From: Mycobacterium sp. BK086
GTDB lineage: Bacteria > Actinomycetota > Actinomycetes > Mycobacteriales > Mycobacteriaceae
Assembly: GCA_004362315.1 (NCBI GenBank)
Contig: SNWL01000006.1
Coordinates: 1-64,000, forward strand
Direction of reading: 5' to 3'
Length of the DNA: 64,000 nt
A program made the position numbers and the translations under genes. Shown here in pieces: positions 25,901 to 34,516 of the stretch. Position 1 is the first letter of the stretch. Each line of letters begins with the position of its first letter. The notes beneath the pieces were generated by a model. It worked only from the letters and a program-made list of their open reading frames with translations. It did not search any database and was not told where the DNA came from.

Positions 25901-26886
25901 CCACGACAGCGATCGACGAATCCTGGCCGATGATCGAGGCCGAGGTTTTTCGCATCTTCGATCAGATTGCCGCTGAAGGCGCCGGTGTTCCCGTTGCTTT
26001 GCACGATCGGCTGACCGAACTCGGTTGGTCGGATATCGAAGGCGCCTATCCCGCTTCGGCGTGCGACGATTTGCTGCTTCGGGCTCAGGCCAAGTCACTG
26101 GCTCACACCGACTGCCTGGATCGTCTGATGCTGCGAGAGCTGGCCGGGGTTCTTCCTGAGCGCGTCGACGGACTCATCCTGCCCACGATCGCCGACGGAC
26201 CCTCCCCGACAGGCACCGCACCGCACGTCGAAGGCATCGCGACCGGGACCGTGACCGGCCGGGTCGCAGTCCCGGTCGCTGGGCCAGCGAACACGGTCTT
26301 GATCGGGACCACCGACCTCGACGCACTGCACCGGCGGCGGTTCGACACCTTTGATGCCTCGGTGTGCTGGACATACGTCAGTGGGACGATAGATCCGGTT
26401 GTGGACGCGACTGGTCCGTGGCGATCAGCGGTTCGTGCGGCTCATGGCGCGCTGGCCACCGAGCTTCTCACCCTGACGGAGTCGATGTTGGACATCGCCA
26501 TCGAACATGCCTGCAGCCGAGTGCAATTCGGCTCGCCGGTCGGCGCATACCAGTCACCGCGCCATGCTCTGGCCGAAGCGTCGGTAGCACTGGAAGGTGC
26601 GCGCGCTCTGCGCAATGAGGCGCGCGACCGGGGCGACGAGTTCGCCGCGTCGATTGCCAAAGCGTCAGCCGGCCGAGCGCACCGGTTCATGTCCGATGTG
26701 GCAATGCAGGTGTGCGGCGCGATCGGCCTGACTGCGGAGCACCGACTTCACCGCTACGTTCAACGCGGATTTCACCTCGACGCCCTGCTCGGCTCGTATC
26801 GACACCTCGAAGCGGCACTGGCTCAGACGTTCTTCGCGGAGGAGGGCCCGGACGCGGCGGTCCCCACCGTCGTGACCTGGTGTTGA
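25897..26886 (+). CDS. fadE: FadE acyl-CoA dehydrogenase, partner subunit (pair 1)
   Basis: A 329-residue shortened acyl-CoA dehydrogenase subunit. It starts at a GTG overlapping the preceding stop (GTGA). It keeps the RVQFGSPVGAYQSPRHALAE helix, which contributes to the FAD site across the dimer, but lacks the FSEP-type loop and the GGT(A/N)E motif. The N-terminal domain is reduced relative to a typical 380-400 residues. By analogy with FadE26-27 and FadE28-29 type pairs it should be active only with its upstream partner. FAD stoichiometry of the complex is predicted to be half of an ordinary homotetramer. Confidence 0.87.
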   Translation: MTTTAIDESWPMIEAEVFRIFDQIAAEGAGVPVALHDRLTELGWSDIEGAYPASACDDLLLRAQAKSLAHTDCLDRLMLRELAGVLPERVDGLILPTIADGPSPTGTAPHVEGIATGTVTGRVAVPVAGPANTVLIGTTDLDALHRRRFDTFDASVCWTYVSGTIDPVVDATGPWRSAVRAAHGALATELLTLTESMLDIAIEHACSRVQFGSPVGAYQSPRHALAEASVALEGARALRNEARDRGDEFAASIAKASAGRAHRFMSDVAMQVCGAIGLTAEHRLHRYVQRGFHLDALLGSYRHLEAALAQTFFAEEGPDAAVPTVVTWC

Positions 26887-26929
26887 CGGCGCGCAACGAC
26901 TGACGCACAGGCGCCGGCAATAGCGGTCT

Positions 26930-26951
26930 GTAATATGGTTAGTTGTATTAC
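26930..26951 (+). promoter_or_regulatory. AT-rich dyad GTAATA-N10-TATTAC, candidate GntR operator
   Basis: Perfect six-base arms lie 35 bases upstream of the GntR start codon and before its GGAGG ribosome site. The left half resembles AT-rich sites in front of two other fadE units of this cluster (TAATAAG-type cores). FadR-group GntR proteins often autoregulate through such dyads. AT-rich promoters can resemble each other by chance, so this is tentative. Confidence 0.4.
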
Positions 26952-26985
26952 CCATTCGCTCTTGTCACGCAACGGAGGACCCGCG

Positions 26986-27726
26986 ATGGAGGTCAGCAGT
27001 CTTCGCGAGCCCAAGATGTCTGGTCGGGTTGCCGATGTACTGCGAAAGATGTTCATTCGCGGGGAAATTCCCGAGGGCACAAAGCTTCCGCCCGAAGCTG
27101 AGCTCATGGCGCAGTTCGGAGTTTCACGCCCCACTCTCCGCGAAGCATTCCGCATTCTGGAATCACAGTCGCTGATCGAGATGGAACGCGGGGTGCGCGG
27201 CGGCGCCCGCGTGACGCGACCGACCCGGGAAACACTCGCCGGTTACGCGGGCCTGCTTCTGCAGTACGACGGCGTCACACTGCGTGATGTCTACGACGCG
27301 CGTGCGGTCCTCGAGACCCCGATCGTGGCGCAGCTCGCCAAGGACCGCGATCCAGCGGTCATCGCCGAACTCGAGGCGATCGTGGCGCAGGAGGGCAACC
27401 AACCCACCGGCGAAGAAGGCTTCGCGAACCAGACGGGGTTTCACGCAGCCATCGCGCGACTCTCCGGAAATCAGACGCTCCAGATGCTGTCCGAAATGCT
27501 TCACCACATCATCGAGAAGGCGAATCGGTCGATGCAACCGACAGAGGGGGCCCGCGCGGACCGGGCGCTGCGACGCTCGGCGAAGACCCACGCAATGGTT
27601 CTCGAGCTGATCAAGGCGGGCAACGCCGACGAGGCCGCCCAATTGTGGCATCGGCACCTTGTCAAGGCCGAGGAGTACGTGCTAGCCGGCTCCGAATCAT
27701 CCACCGTCGTCGACCTTCTGGACTGA
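26986..27726 (+). CDS. GntR-family (FadR subgroup, FCD domain) transcriptional regulator
   Basis: A 246-residue regulator. The N-terminal winged helix (about 10-80) contains LPPEAELMAQFGVSRPTLRE and AFRILESQSLIEMERG, the classical GntR signature. The C-terminal FCD domain (about 95-240) is helical and has the metal/ligand-type histidines (TGFHAAIARLSGN, HRHLVKAEEY). ATG is preceded by GGAGG. It sits 3' of the first fadE pair in the same direction and convergent with the thiolase gene. FCD regulators usually respond to small acids or acyl-CoAs, so control of the surrounding beta-oxidation genes is likely. Confidence 0.92.
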   Translation: MEVSSLREPKMSGRVADVLRKMFIRGEIPEGTKLPPEAELMAQFGVSRPTLREAFRILESQSLIEMERGVRGGARVTRPTRETLAGYAGLLLQYDGVTLRDVYDARAVLETPIVAQLAKDRDPAVIAELEAIVAQEGNQPTGEEGFANQTGFHAAIARLSGNQTLQMLSEMLHHIIEKANRSMQPTEGARADRALRRSAKTHAMVLELIKAGNADEAAQLWHRHLVKAEEYVLAGSESSTVVDLLD

Positions 27727-27727
27727 C

Positions 27728-28888
27728 CTAACCCTTGACGCTGGAGAGCACCGTGACCGCTGACACCGCGGTTGGGCCACCAATGTTGTGTGCCAGTGCA
27801 ACTCGGGCACCGTCGACCTGATTCTCGGCCTGGCCTCGAAGTTGGTTGAACAGTTCGTAGCATTGCGCGACGCCGGTCGCGCCCGGTGGGTGGCCTTTGG
27901 CCTTCAGTCCGCCACTCGGATTCACCGGGATTGGACCACCCACGTAGTGATCGCCCTGTTCGACCAACTTGTAGGCCTCGAAGCGGTCGGCGAACCCGAG
28001 ATCCTCGTAGGTGATCAATTCGACTCCAGTGAAGCAGTCATGCAGTTCGGCGACGTCGATGTCCGCCGGCACGCAGCCGGCCATCGTCATCGCGGCTTTC
28101 GCGGCCTTGACCGACGGCGCGAAGCTGGTCAGGTCGGACTTATGTTGATGCATAACCCGATCCATGCCGAGCCCGACGCCGCGCACCCACACGGGCCGGT
28201 CGGTGTAGCGATCGGTCAGCTCGTCGGCGACCAAGATGACCGCGGCCGCACCATCGCTCTGAGGGGTGCAGTCGTACAACCCGAACGGCTCGACGATGAT
28301 CGGCGCCGCCAGTACTTGTTCAACGGTGATCTCATACCGCAGCTGAGCCTTCGGGTTGCGCAGTGCATGGAAGTGGTTCTTCACCGCCACCATCGCCATA
28401 TGTTCTTTCGTGGCTGGTGACTCATGCAGATAGCGGTTCACGTGGAGTGCGAAGTTGGCGGGCGCCACGAGACCGAGCGGAAAGTCCCACGCGGTGTCCC
28501 TGGTCATCGCCGACCACTCCCAGAACGTGCCGTCTGTGGACGTTTCCCTCACCTTGTCGGCACCAACCACCAGGGCTACGTCACAGTAGCCGGAGGCGAT
28601 CGCGAGGCTGGCATTGCGAATCGCATCGTTGCCTGTTGCACAGGCATTTTCAATGCGCGTGACAGGTATGTCGACGAGGTCGAGCGTGTCGGCGAGAATC
28701 CCGGCCGGAAAACCGTCGGTGGTGGAGAGCTCGCCGATCCACGCGGCCTGGATCTCGGATTTCGTGATGCCCTTGTCAACGCTGCCGACACAGTCGGCGT
28801 AGGCCTGCGGGATCAGATCCTTGATACCCAGTTCGAAGTGCTCGGCGAACGGGGTCATCCCCGCACCCACGATGGCGACACGTCTCAT
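27728..28888 (-). CDS. Thiolase-family protein (SCP2-thiolase/Ltp type)
   Basis: A 386-residue thiolase. The nucleophilic Cys83 is in ENACATGNDAI; further active-site motifs are HDCFTGVE, the loop NPSGGLKAKGHPPGATG and the end motif AHNIGGPT. This subgroup includes SCP-x-like thiolases and steroid retro-aldolases (Ltp2), which act with a DUF35 partner. Its ATG overlaps the end of the preceding gene, which does carry a DUF35 domain. Expected reaction is C-C cleavage of a beta-keto- or beta-hydroxyacyl-CoA at the end of a beta-oxidation round. Which of the two is not decidable from sequence. Confidence 0.88.
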   Translation of the reverse strand: MRRVAIVGAGMTPFAEHFELGIKDLIPQAYADCVGSVDKGITKSEIQAAWIGELSTTDGFPAGILADTLDLVDIPVTRIENACATGNDAIRNASLAIASGYCDVALVVGADKVRETSTDGTFWEWSAMTRDTAWDFPLGLVAPANFALHVNRYLHESPATKEHMAMVAVKNHFHALRNPKAQLRYEITVEQVLAAPIIVEPFGLYDCTPQSDGAAAVILVADELTDRYTDRPVWVRGVGLGMDRVMHQHKSDLTSFAPSVKAAKAAMTMAGCVPADIDVAELHDCFTGVELITYEDLGFADRFEAYKLVEQGDHYVGGPIPVNPSGGLKAKGHPPGATGVAQCYELFNQLRGQAENQVDGARVALAHNIGGPTAVSAVTVLSSVKG

Positions 28889-30141
28889 GCCAGTACCTTC
28901 CGTTCAGTAGCAGCACTCGCTGCGGCATGCAGCGGCAAGAAAGCCTGCCCGTAGTCGGGTATTCCTGCGCGAGTGGCGATCTTGCGCAGGACGATCGAAC
29001 CGGGCTCCCCGATCAGAATCTGGCCCGCCGGAACTCCGGTGACCTTGAGCAGTACCCGCACCGGACTGTCGTCGAGTGCCACCAACGCCAACGAGTACGG
29101 ACTGTGCAGATCCGGAACCGGCAGGGAGATCGTGGTGTGGCTGTACACCGTTCCGGTGCGCGGCAGCGGCTGGCGCCGGTAATCGCTTGCCAGTACGCCG
29201 GTGGAACTCACCCTGGCTCGCGGCGGAAACTGCGGCTGGGCATCGATTCCTGGTTGCTCATCGAATACCGCTGCTTCCCAACGCAATTTGGGATCGAATG
29301 CCCGCGCGTATGCGGCGAGCGAGATGGGGATGCCGTTGCCAGCGGTGGAACGGCTTGCCGGCACCGCGATACTGTCGCGCTCGTCCCGGCAGATGCGTAC
29401 CGCACCGGGGGTCAGGTCAGCGACGGTGATGCAAGCCTGCTCCAACCCGATGACGAGCCCCGCCATGTCAGCTTCGATCGCGTCGGCCAGCACGCGGACC
29501 ATCCCAGCCGCGGATGGTTTCGGATCCGCGGCAGCGTTACCCGTCTTGATCGTCGAGCCCAGATCTGCTTGTGCAGCACCACATATTGCGACGACTGCTG
29601 AGTCGGCAGCCAAGCCTAGACGCCCCAGCGCCGACCTGACTCCCACCTCTCGCTGCAACCGGGGATCGCGGTACCGGTGTTCGGTTCCGTCGGACCGGCG
29701 TGCGATGACGGGCAGGCTGCCAGTGTGCCGGGCCACGAACGTCAGCGCTGCGCCCCGGTCGCCGACGAGTACGGCACCCGCCCCCGCCGCGGTTGGCGAA
29801 TCGTCGGCGGCGATGACAAGGGTGCCCGGGCGTGCGGCGAGGATCTCATCGATCACAGCCGGCCCGTTTCCGAGGACCTCTGCCACCGGCAGGTCCGCAC
29901 CCAAGGACAACCCGGCCAACAACACCGCGGCATTACCGCCTTCGATGAGCGGGAAGTCGCGCGAAACGAAGACGACCCTCTGCGCGGTCCCGTGTGGGTC
30001 CGCCGCCCTGCCCGCCGCCACGGCCATCGTCAGCGCATCCTCGTCGTGGCCTCGAACGCGTCGGATTCCCTTGTCACCCTGGGTGTGCCACGGCGGCAGG
30101 TAGGTGCCGATCGACTCAACTCTCACGCTGGCTTGCGCCAC
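28885..30141 (-). CDS. HMG-CoA-synthase-like domain fused to DUF35 OB-fold domain
   Basis: A 418-residue two-domain protein. Residues about 1-290 resemble the thiolase-fold HMG-CoA synthase/ketoacyl synthase III group at the N-terminus (VRVESIGTYLPPW, then GHDEDALTMAVAAGRAA), but no catalytic Cys segment is seen. Residues about 300-410 form a DUF35 OB-fold domain (RTGTVYSHTTISL, VTGVPAGQILIGEPGSIVL). The zinc-ribbon cysteines that normally precede DUF35 are replaced (PPRARVSSTG). The GTG start has GAGGTGG upstream. It overlaps the thiolase gene by four bases. Thiolase, HMG-CoA synthase and DUF35 proteins form one complex in archaea, so a scaffold or CoA-channelling role for the thiolase is an attractive inference. 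Confidence 0.75.
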   Translation of the reverse strand: MAQASVRVESIGTYLPPWHTQGDKGIRRVRGHDEDALTMAVAAGRAADPHGTAQRVVFVSRDFPLIEGGNAAVLLAGLSLGADLPVAEVLGNGPAVIDEILAARPGTLVIAADDSPTAAGAGAVLVGDRGAALTFVARHTGSLPVIARRSDGTEHRYRDPRLQREVGVRSALGRLGLAADSAVVAICGAAQADLGSTIKTGNAAADPKPSAAGMVRVLADAIEADMAGLVIGLEQACITVADLTPGAVRICRDERDSIAVPASRSTAGNGIPISLAAYARAFDPKLRWEAAVFDEQPGIDAQPQFPPRARVSSTGVLASDYRRQPLPRTGTVYSHTTISLPVPDLHSPYSLALVALDDSPVRVLLKVTGVPAGQILIGEPGSIVLRKIATRAGIPDYGQAFLPLHAAASAATERKVLA

Positions 30142-30180
30142 GATTCCACCTCGATCGCATATCCGGATTCCGAGCAATAG

Positions 30181-30202
30181 GGTATATAGTTAGCTTATTA
30201 TG
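30181..30202 (-). promoter_or_regulatory. AT-rich motif and promoter in the divergent thiolase/fadE region
   Basis: On the minus strand it contains TAATAAGCTAACTATATA, sharing TAATAAG and TATATA at equal spacing with the site before the fadE gene at 36799. On the plus strand TATAGT at 30185 could be a -10 element placing the transcript start a few bases before the GTG of the next gene. It overlaps that start codon, so binding of a regulator would block both directions. Confidence 0.4.
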
Positions 30203-31410
30203 TGGCAAGTCATGAATCCCTCGGAGCGGCCGTCGACCGGGAAATCGCTACGGTGAGCACGTTCGACGCATTCTGCGCCAACGACGCCGAGTTGAAGTCT
30301 CTGCGTGCCGGTATCCGCCGATTTTTGATCGCTGACCGGGAACAGTTCGGGTGGCTGCCGGCCGTCGATGGCTGGCTCGGCGCCTGGGACCCGCGGTTCA
30401 GCGTCCGCCTTGCTGCCGCCGGGTTTGTCGGGCTGACGATCCCGCGGAACTACGGTGGCCACGGCTTGAGCCATCTCCACCGCTACGTGGTCACCGAGGA
30501 ACTACTCATCGCGGGGGCGCCTGTCGCCGCGCATTGGTTCGCCGATCGTCAGGTCGCGCCGGCTCTGTTGGCGTACGGCAGCGAAGACCAGCGAAGCCGG
30601 CTTCTCCCGGAAATTGCCTCCGGCCGTTGCTATCTGGCGATCGGAATGAGCGAGGACATCGCAGGCTCCGATCTCGCTGCCGCGCAATGCCGCGCCACCG
30701 CAGTCGACGGCGGCTGGCGGATCAACGGGACAAAGTCCTGGACCAGTGGCGCGCACCACGCCCACGAGTTGGTCGTACTTGCCCGCACCAGCGGCCCCGA
30801 TGCCGCCGAGCGCCACGCTGGCTTCAGCCAGTTCCTCGTCCCCCGCGAAACACCGGGAATCACGGTGCGTCCCATCCTGCAGATGTCGGGCGAACACCAC
30901 TTCAACGAAGTGGCTTTTGACGACGTCCACGTTCCCGACACCGCCGTTCTCGGCCAGGTCGGACGCGGATGGCATCAGGTCACCGCCGAACTGTCCTTCG
31001 AGCGCAGCGGTCCAGAGCGGTTTCTCTCCACATCGCCATTGCTTCTTGCCATCATCCGCGCGATCTCGCACCATTCCGCCGATGCCGGCACAGCCGCCGA
31101 TGTGGGACATCTTCTGGCGAAGGTGATTTCACTTCGCCAGCTATCGTTCGCCGTGGCCACTACTCTCACCCGAGGAGCCGACGCGACTCTGCGCGCTGCG
31201 CTGGTCAAAGATCTGGGGACTCGATTCGAACAGCAGTCGGTCGAATTGGCGGCCGACCTCGCGGAGACAGTCGAATCGCTGGGCGAGGCGGGCGACGACA
31301 TCGCTCGGATGCTGATGGTCGCGCGTCTTCACGCGCCGATGTTCACGTTGCGCGGTGGAACCAACGAAGTGTTACGCGGCGTAGTCGCCCGCGGGATGGG
31401 ATTGCGATGA
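30202..31410 (+). CDS. fadE: FadE acyl-CoA dehydrogenase, subunit with GGTNE motif (pair 2)
   Basis: A 402-residue acyl-CoA dehydrogenase. The loop MSEDIAGSDLAAAQCRA and GTKSWTSGAHH correspond to the usual FSEP/GSD and WxSxG elements, and the C-terminus has LRGGTNEVLRGV. It lacks RxQFG, which the next gene supplies, so the two form a pair. The start is uncertain: GTG at 30202 has no ribosome site and would be nearly leaderless, while GTG at 30253 has GGGAA in front; the protein would then be 385 residues. It is divergent from the HMGCS-like/DUF35-thiolase unit. Confidence 0.88.
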   Translation: MASHESLGAAVDREIATVSTFDAFCANDAELKSLRAGIRRFLIADREQFGWLPAVDGWLGAWDPRFSVRLAAAGFVGLTIPRNYGGHGLSHLHRYVVTEELLIAGAPVAAHWFADRQVAPALLAYGSEDQRSRLLPEIASGRCYLAIGMSEDIAGSDLAAAQCRATAVDGGWRINGTKSWTSGAHHAHELVVLARTSGPDAAERHAGFSQFLVPRETPGITVRPILQMSGEHHFNEVAFDDVHVPDTAVLGQVGRGWHQVTAELSFERSGPERFLSTSPLLLAIIRAISHHSADAGTAADVGHLLAKVISLRQLSFAVATTLTRGADATLRAALVKDLGTRFEQQSVELAADLAETVESLGEAGDDIARMLMVARLHAPMFTLRGGTNEVLRGVVARGMGLR

Positions 31411-32546
31411 CAGCGGCATGGTTGGGCAGCGGAGTCGCCGGCCATAGTAAGTCCAAAGATCACGGCGACGAACATGCCGAATTGCGGGCACTGGTCAAGG
31501 ATGTGTGTTTCCGTTCCGCTCCAGCTCACGGCGAACGGCCGCGACGGCCCCAGATGTTCGATGCGGTGCTGTGGCAGTCTCTGGTCGACGCCGGTCTGAC
31601 TCGACTGACGAGTTCCGCTGATGCGGGTGCCAGTCCTCCAGACGCGGCGGTTGTGTTGCACGGCGTGGCCCGATACAGCGGCGCAGTGCCTATCGCGGAG
31701 ACAGATGTCATCGGCGGCTGGCTGGCGACCGTCGCCGATCTCCCGGTGTCAGTGGACGACGCGTTGACGGTCGGGATAGCCGAGCCAGAGGACTACCAAC
31801 GACGCGCGGGCCGATTCGAGGGAACAGTGACCGCAGTCCCGTGGGGCGGGATCGCGACGGTCATCCTCGGTATACGTCACCGCGACAAGTTACTTGTCGC
31901 CGCACTCGACTCTGTGACAACCACTTCCGACTACAACCTCGCGGGAGAGCCTCGCCCCTCGGTGTCGTTCGATGTCCAAGAATCGGCATTCTCGGTGGTC
32001 GACGGCATGCTGGCAGAGGAGCTCATTCGGCGGGGTGCGTGGGCGCGTTGCGTGCAGATCATCGGAGCATTGGACGCAGCAAGCGAGCTCACGGTGGCCT
32101 ACACCCAGCAACGTCGTCAGTTCGGACGCCCGCTGAGCGCGTTTCAGGCGGTTCAGCATTCGCTCGCGCATCTTGCCGGAGAGCTCGAACGTGCCCGCGC
32201 AGCAGTGGTTCTCGCGGTGGCGGCCGCCGCTGACCACGGCTTCGGCAGCCCCCAGGCCGACTATGCCGTCACGGCGGCGAAGGTGACGCTCGGCCAGGTG
32301 GTCGACAGCGTGGCGACCACGGCTCACCAGCTGCACGGCGCCATCGGCGTGACGCTCGAGCACGACTTGTGGTTGTCCACGACCCGAGCACGCACCTGGC
32401 TCACCGAATACGGCAGCACGAATCACTATGCCCGCCGCCTGGGCGCGGCCACGATGCGTACCTGTGTCGCGGGCGCCGACCTGTGGGACGGTGCGACCGG
32501 AACACGCCTAGATGGCTGGACCGGCACGCGAAAGGGAGAGACCTAG
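31407..32546 (+). CDS. fadE: FadE acyl-CoA dehydrogenase, partner subunit (pair 2)
   Basis: A 379-residue partner subunit. ATG overlaps the preceding stop as ATGA. It carries QQRRQFGRPLSAFQAVQHSL (about residue 235) and the late HQLHGAIGVTLEHDLWL helix, but no FSEP or GGTNE motif. The N-terminal domain is weakly conserved. It should form a mixed tetramer with its upstream neighbour. Its last four bases overlap the stop of the convergent CAP-domain gene. Confidence 0.87.
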   Translation: MTAAWLGSGVAGHSKSKDHGDEHAELRALVKDVCFRSAPAHGERPRRPQMFDAVLWQSLVDAGLTRLTSSADAGASPPDAAVVLHGVARYSGAVPIAETDVIGGWLATVADLPVSVDDALTVGIAEPEDYQRRAGRFEGTVTAVPWGGIATVILGIRHRDKLLVAALDSVTTTSDYNLAGEPRPSVSFDVQESAFSVVDGMLAEELIRRGAWARCVQIIGALDAASELTVAYTQQRRQFGRPLSAFQAVQHSLAHLAGELERARAAVVLAVAAAADHGFGSPQADYAVTAAKVTLGQVVDSVATTAHQLHGAIGVTLEHDLWLSTTRARTWLTEYGSTNHYARRLGAATMRTCVAGADLWDGATGTRLDGWTGTRKGET

Positions 32547-33022
32547 GCCGGGTGTCCGTAGACCGCAACCAGGACGCTGCGGTCCAGGCTGTTTTCCGAC
32601 CACACTCCCATCAGGGTATTGGCGCAGTCCCGCATGATCGCGACCGCTCTCGGATCGGCGAACCACTGATGAAGGACGTCGAGATTATTGATGGCCAAGG
32701 ATGGATTGATGGCGACGGTCTCGGTGACTGTGCCTCGGAAGCCGGCCGCGTCGGCACGGTGTTGAGGTGTCGATCCGTCTGATCCGATATCGCTATCAAG
32801 GGACCGATTGGTCATCAGGTCGTCGGTGTGCACCTGTGCGGCGCGCTGCAGGTGCGGGTTCACCCTGACGTCATTGGTGCATCCGGCTTGGTGCTGGGCC
32901 GCGTACACGTTGGCGACAACACTCTCGTTGAGTCGCCTGTTGTCCGCGTGCGCTGCCGGCACGGCCGCGCACAATGGAAACAAGACAGCGCAACAGACTC
33001 CGATCGGCCTGCCGTAGATCAT
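32543..33022 (-). CDS. Small secreted CAP/SCP-domain protein
   Basis: A 159-residue exported protein. Residues 1-26 form a signal peptide ending AHA-D. The mature part resembles the CAP (SCP/PR-1) fold: LNESVVANVYAAQHQAGC, HLQRAAQVHTDDL, and the closing VWSENSLDRSVLVAVYGHP. Two cysteines (Cys48 and Cys133) could pair. CAP proteins of bacteria bind lipids or sterols in some cases, which would fit a steroid-using neighbourhood, but no function is shown. It may be cotranscribed with nothing else: the DUF732 gene lies 20 bases upstream on the same strand. Confidence 0.75.
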   Translation of the reverse strand: MIYGRPIGVCCAVLFPLCAAVPAAHADNRRLNESVVANVYAAQHQAGCTNDVRVNPHLQRAAQVHTDDLMTNRSLDSDIGSDGSTPQHRADAAGFRGTVTETVAINPSLAINNLDVLHQWFADPRAVAIMRDCANTLMGVWSENSLDRSVLVAVYGHPA

Positions 33023-33042
33023 TGGTGATCCGTCCTTCGCAT

Positions 33043-33420
33043 TCAGGTTGGTGCGAGCCGGTAGCCGGCCGCGGAGTTCCGCAGCTGCCAGATGTTCGCG
33101 GGGCAGAGTTCGTTGGCGGCCTGGGTGATCAGATACGACGCCTGGAAGTCGTCAGAGGTGTCGAAGTGTTGCTTGTTGTCGATGACCAGCTGCGCGTAGG
33201 AAACGCCCTGCCCGATCTGGTCACAAATGCCTCGCCCGTACGACAACGCATCGTCAGCACTGCTGAAGTTATAGCCCGGACGGACAGTCACATTCACCAG
33301 ATAAGCGATGGCATCCGCGTGGGCGGTACTGGAAAGGAATACACCCGCCGAACTCAACATCGCAGCCGTCGCCGCCACCTTTGCCACCGAACGCTTTCCA
33401 CGGTTGACAGAGCCAGACAT
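33043..33420 (-). CDS. DUF732-type small secreted protein
   Basis: A 125-residue protein with an N-terminal signal peptide (SVAKVAATAAMLSSAGVFLS, cleavage after STAHA). The mature 90 residues have the DUF732 pattern: ADDALSYGRGICDQIGQGVS, then ASYLITQAANELCPANIWQL, with two cysteines likely to bridge. DUF732 proteins are small secreted mycobacterial proteins of unknown function. It is followed on the same strand by the CAP-domain gene, so both may be exported together. Confidence 0.82.
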   Translation of the reverse strand: MSGSVNRGKRSVAKVAATAAMLSSAGVFLSSTAHADAIAYLVNVTVRPGYNFSSADDALSYGRGICDQIGQGVSYAQLVIDNKQHFDTSDDFQASYLITQAANELCPANIWQLRNSAAGYRLAPT

Positions 33421-33483
33421 GTCACCACCAATCTGAAAATCAGCTATCCGAGTTTCGTCTCGTCGTACCCGCTGCCATGAAAG

Positions 33484-34233
33484 TCACCGTCCCGCAAGCC
33501 GGGCCGCAAAACTCGGCGATTGTAAAGACGCCACCTGGGGACCGATCTCAATGTCCTTCGCACTCAGGTGATGATCGCTATCCAGGAATCCGGGTATTGC
33601 CGTGGCTCGCATCGAGGCCTTGGTGGCGAGCACGACATCACGGGGCGCCCCGGCCGGACCCGCGGCCAGTTGAATCGCACCGGCGAGAGGATCGTCGTCG
33701 ACACGCAATGCCAATCCATATCGAACCGCATCCTGTGCGTCGAAGCGGGCGCCGAACAACAACGCCGCCCGAGCGACCTGCGGGCCGACAGCTCGTTGCA
33801 GCATCCACGTCGCACCGCCGCCGGGGTGGATCCCCAGCTTCTGAAAGCGAGCATCGAAAACGGCACGCGGGCCTGCGATTCGAACATCGGCGGCCATGGC
33901 GAGGTTCAATCCGGCTCCAACCGCGGCGCCGTTGACCGCTGCGATTGTCGGCAAAATCGACCTGCCTATGGCCATGAAACCCGCATAGAGGCGCTCGAGA
34001 TCGTCTTCGGTTGCGCGGCTGAGCACCGCGAGGTCGCCACCCGCGCAGAATGCGGCACCGGCTCCGGTGACGACGATTGCGTGAACTCCCTCATCAGATT
34101 CCGCGCGGGCGAGGGCAGTACAGAGTTGCGCCGACATCTCATGGGTGACCGCGTTGCGGCGATCCGGATCGTTCACCGTCAGGACAGCGACGCGGTCAGC
34201 GACGTCGTATCGCACCACTGCGTCATCAGTCAT
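33484..34233 (-). CDS. Crotonase (enoyl-CoA hydratase/isomerase) family protein
   Basis: A 249-residue crotonase. Segments [12 protein letters not shown] and [20 protein letters not shown] form the CoA and oxyanion sites. The hydratase glutamates are missing: GLN replaces GCE, and [14 protein letters not shown] occupies the second position. The same variant pattern occurs in other mycobacterial EchA proteins, so it is a real subgroup rather than decay. The ATG lies within the last eight bases of the ferredoxin gene, showing coupling. It closes a four-gene unit that begins with the IclR regulator. Confidence 0.87.
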   Translation of the reverse strand: MTDDAVVRYDVADRVAVLTVNDPDRRNAVTHEMSAQLCTALARAESDEGVHAIVVTGAGAAFCAGGDLAVLSRATEDDLERLYAGFMAIGRSILPTIAAVNGAAVGAGLNLAMAADVRIAGPRAVFDARFQKLGIHPGGGATWMLQRAVGPQVARAALLFGARFDAQDAVRYGLALRVDDDPLAGAIQLAAGPAGAPRDVVLATKASMRATAIPGFLDSDHHLSAKDIEIGPQVASLQSPSFAARLAGR

Positions 34234-34513
34234 CGTAGGTCACCACCACGTCGTCAGACGTTGTCACCGCCTGGCATGCCAGCACGTATCCTTCGGCCAG
34301 ATCAGCGGCGTCCAAGATTTGGTTGTCCTTCATCTCTGCTGTGCCCCTGAGGATCCGACAGACGCAGGCACCGCAGGAGCCTTCGCCGCACGAGTATGGG
34401 ACGTCGATACCAGCCTGGGTCAGCGCATCAAGCAGAACGGTGCCGCGCGGCCACGCAGCGCAATGTTCCTGGCCGGCAAGCCGGATCGTGACGTTGGTGG
34501 GTGTGGCGTTCAT
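34226..34513 (-). CDS. Stand-alone 2Fe-2S ferredoxin resembling the KshB C-terminal domain
   Basis: A 95-residue plant-type ferredoxin. Ligands are Cys42, Cys47, Cys50 and Cys80 ([12 protein letters not shown] then VLACQA), spacing C-x4-C-x2-C-x29-C. The surrounding residues, including DILD/QILD-type and VTYD at the end, resemble the ferredoxin domain at the C-terminus of KshB, the reductase of 3-ketosteroid 9-alpha-hydroxylase. Here it is not fused to the FAD/NAD reductase domain. It could deliver electrons to the KshA encoded at 17.7-18.9 kb or to another oxygenase. Spacing to the small upstream gene is only 3 bases. Confidence 0.88.
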   Translation of the reverse strand: MNATPTNVTIRLAGQEHCAAWPRGTVLLDALTQAGIDVPYSCGEGSCGACVCRILRGTAEMKDNQILDAADLAEGYVLACQAVTTSDDVVVTYDD

Positions 34514-34516
34514 CGA

